A stretch of DNA of 32,313 bases from CAYJDR01 sp964368965 (lineage in GTDB: Bacteria; Chrysiogenota; Deferribacteres; Deferribacterales; Mucispirillaceae): positions 1-32,313 of the forward strand of contig CAYJDR010000025.1 in the NCBI GenBank assembly GCA_964368965.1, in the 5' to 3' direction. Both the position numbers and the translations under genes were made by a program. This document shows, piece after piece, positions 31,719 through 32,313 of the stretch. How positions within the stretch are numbered: the first letter of the stretch is position 1; every line of letters begins with the position of its first letter. The notes under the pieces were generated by a model, which ran no database searches, was not told the origin of the DNA, and saw only the letters and a list, made by a program, of their open reading frames with translations.

Positions 31719-31775
31719 AAGGCTTATGCATCATTAATACTAGGTTACTAACTAAGTGAGTGATACATAAGCCTT
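31719..31775. repeat. Long imperfect inverted repeat after the Sel1 cassette
   Basis: AAGGCTTATGCATCA (31719-31733) and TGATACATAAGCCTT (31761-31775) pair over 15 positions with one mismatch, with a 27-base loop. There is no T tract on either side, so it is not a standard terminator, although it could stop or stabilise the cassette mRNA. It could also be a dispersed palindromic element or a protein site. Confidence 0.6.
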
Positions 31776-31835
31776 TGTCAATACAAGGTTTTCTCAGGTA
31801 TCTAAAATTATTTTCATATTTTTTATTTTTTTCTA

Positions 31836-31864
31836 TTGACAAAGGTTGTTTCTTTTGCTATTTT
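31836..31864 (+). promoter_or_regulatory. Promoter, first of three in tandem
   Basis: TTGACA (31836-31841), a 17-bp spacer and TATTTT (31859-31864), preceded by an A/T-rich stretch like an UP element. A short hairpin (CCTC/GAGG, with the intervening bases as loop) follows, as in the two downstream modules. Confidence 0.5.
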
Positions 31865-32042
31865 AATCCTCCGACCGAGAGTGAGGGTGTTACTGAGGAG
31901 CTGGAAAAGTTCTTTATTAACAGTTGTTTGACACAGTTTATATGGTTTTGCTAAGTTGCTTTTTCTTGGTGATTATTTAGATGACTACGAGCCTGATGTG
32001 CTAAGTTAGATTGTTTAATTAGTTGCTAAAAAGTTTTTAAAA
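31865..32042. other. Gap between the first and second tandem promoters
   Basis: No gene is supported. The plus-strand frame at 31760-31954 crosses the promoter and has no ribosome binding site. A TTGACA occurs near 31929 without a good -10 at 17 bp. Confidence 0.4.
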
Positions 32043-32123
32043 AAAAGTTCTTGACAAAACGATTTAAAATGGGTTATAAAGACAACCCGCACGAAAGAGC
32101 GGAAGTTGAAAAACGAAGATTGA
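32043..32123 (+). promoter_or_regulatory. Strong promoter with leader, tandem module copy 1
   Basis: TTGACA (32051-32056), a 17-bp spacer and TTATAA (32074-32079), with a start near 32086. The leader holds a small hairpin CCGC-loop-GCGG and then GTTGAAAAACGAAGATTGA. The 81-base block recurs 187 bases downstream. It is typical of stable-RNA promoters. Confidence 0.8.
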
Positions 32124-32229
32124 CTTTTAAATATGTTTTCTAAATGACGGTTGAGGCCGACTTTTTGGACAATTTGAAAATGGCTTGGTGCCAGAGATTG
32201 AGTTAAAAGAAAAGTTAAACTTTTTGAAA

Positions 32230-32310
32230 AAAAGTTCTTGACAAACGGATAGAAAACAGGTTATAAAGATAACCCGCCTGATAGGGTGGAAGTTGAAAAA
32301 CGAAGATTGA
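32230..32310 (+). promoter_or_regulatory. Strong promoter with leader, tandem module copy 2
   Basis: TTGACA (32238-32243), a 17-bp spacer and TTATAA (32261-32266). The spacer differs from copy 1, but both hexamers and the leader GTTGAAAAACGAAGATTGA are identical. The hairpin is kept with changed bases (CCGCC/GGTGG). The window ends three bases later, so the transcribed gene is outside; an rRNA operon is the most likely target. Confidence 0.8.
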
Positions 32311-32313
32311 AAT

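Noticed and set aside
31760..31954. Short plus-strand frame after the Sel1 cassette
   Set aside because: It runs through an inverted repeat arm and a promoter and lacks a ribosome binding site.
32043..32310. CRISPR array
   Set aside because: Only two copies, 187 bases apart, each containing a full sigma70 promoter; the differences fall in the spacer and the hairpin, not in unique spacers.

Overview
This AT-rich window comes from a Gram-negative bacterium: it has many lipoproteins and signal peptides, an F-type conjugation system, a bacterial type A RNase P RNA and sigma70-style promoters with 17-bp spacers. The phylum cannot be fixed from the sequence. A low-GC, host-associated proteobacterium is my best guess, and the ankyrin and Sel1 repeat proteins suggest contact with eukaryotic cells. 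The tRNA genes carry no encoded CCA.

Bases 1-10104 are one end of an integrated conjugative element (ICE), all on the minus strand. In transcription order it holds a composite DNA-binding protein with a sigma-factor-like C-terminus, a protein that looks like a shortened NusA, a VirD4/TraD-type ATPase, an unknown membrane protein, and then traA-traL-traE-traK-traB-traV-traC. Most neighbours in the tra operon overlap by a few bases. The element abuts the 3' end of tRNA-Phe, a classic integration position. Its integrase and other end are not in the window.

Bases 10104-10432 hold a tRNA-Gly-Cys-Phe operon. Then come a convergent HD-GYP phosphodiesterase and GGDEF cyclase whose stop codons abut (10566-13724), an MFS transporter, an ankyrin-repeat protein and a small orphan phage-like pair (16504-17181). 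The pair is closed by a terminator shared with yajQ, which lies downstream of mnmA. rnpB diverges from mnmA.

Bases 19313-25373 carry a small membrane protein and a five-gene 2-aminoethylphosphonate operon: PhnX, PhnW, an ABC ATPase, a fused permease and a binding lipoprotein. Together these import the phosphonate and cleave it to phosphate, alanine and acetaldehyde. A divergent pair follows: an unknown membrane protein, and crcB overlapping aroC.

Bases 27341-31702 are a run of four Sel1-repeat proteins aimed at different compartments, interleaved with three small exported helical proteins, two of which look like paralogues. The last 500 bases have no gene I can support. They hold a long inverted repeat and two near-identical promoter-leader modules (a third, looser one lies upstream) that read off the right edge, probably into an rRNA operon or another highly expressed RNA.

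The strongest candidates for something undescribed are the ICE-borne NusA-like protein with its sigma-like neighbour, and the Sel1/exported-protein cassette.
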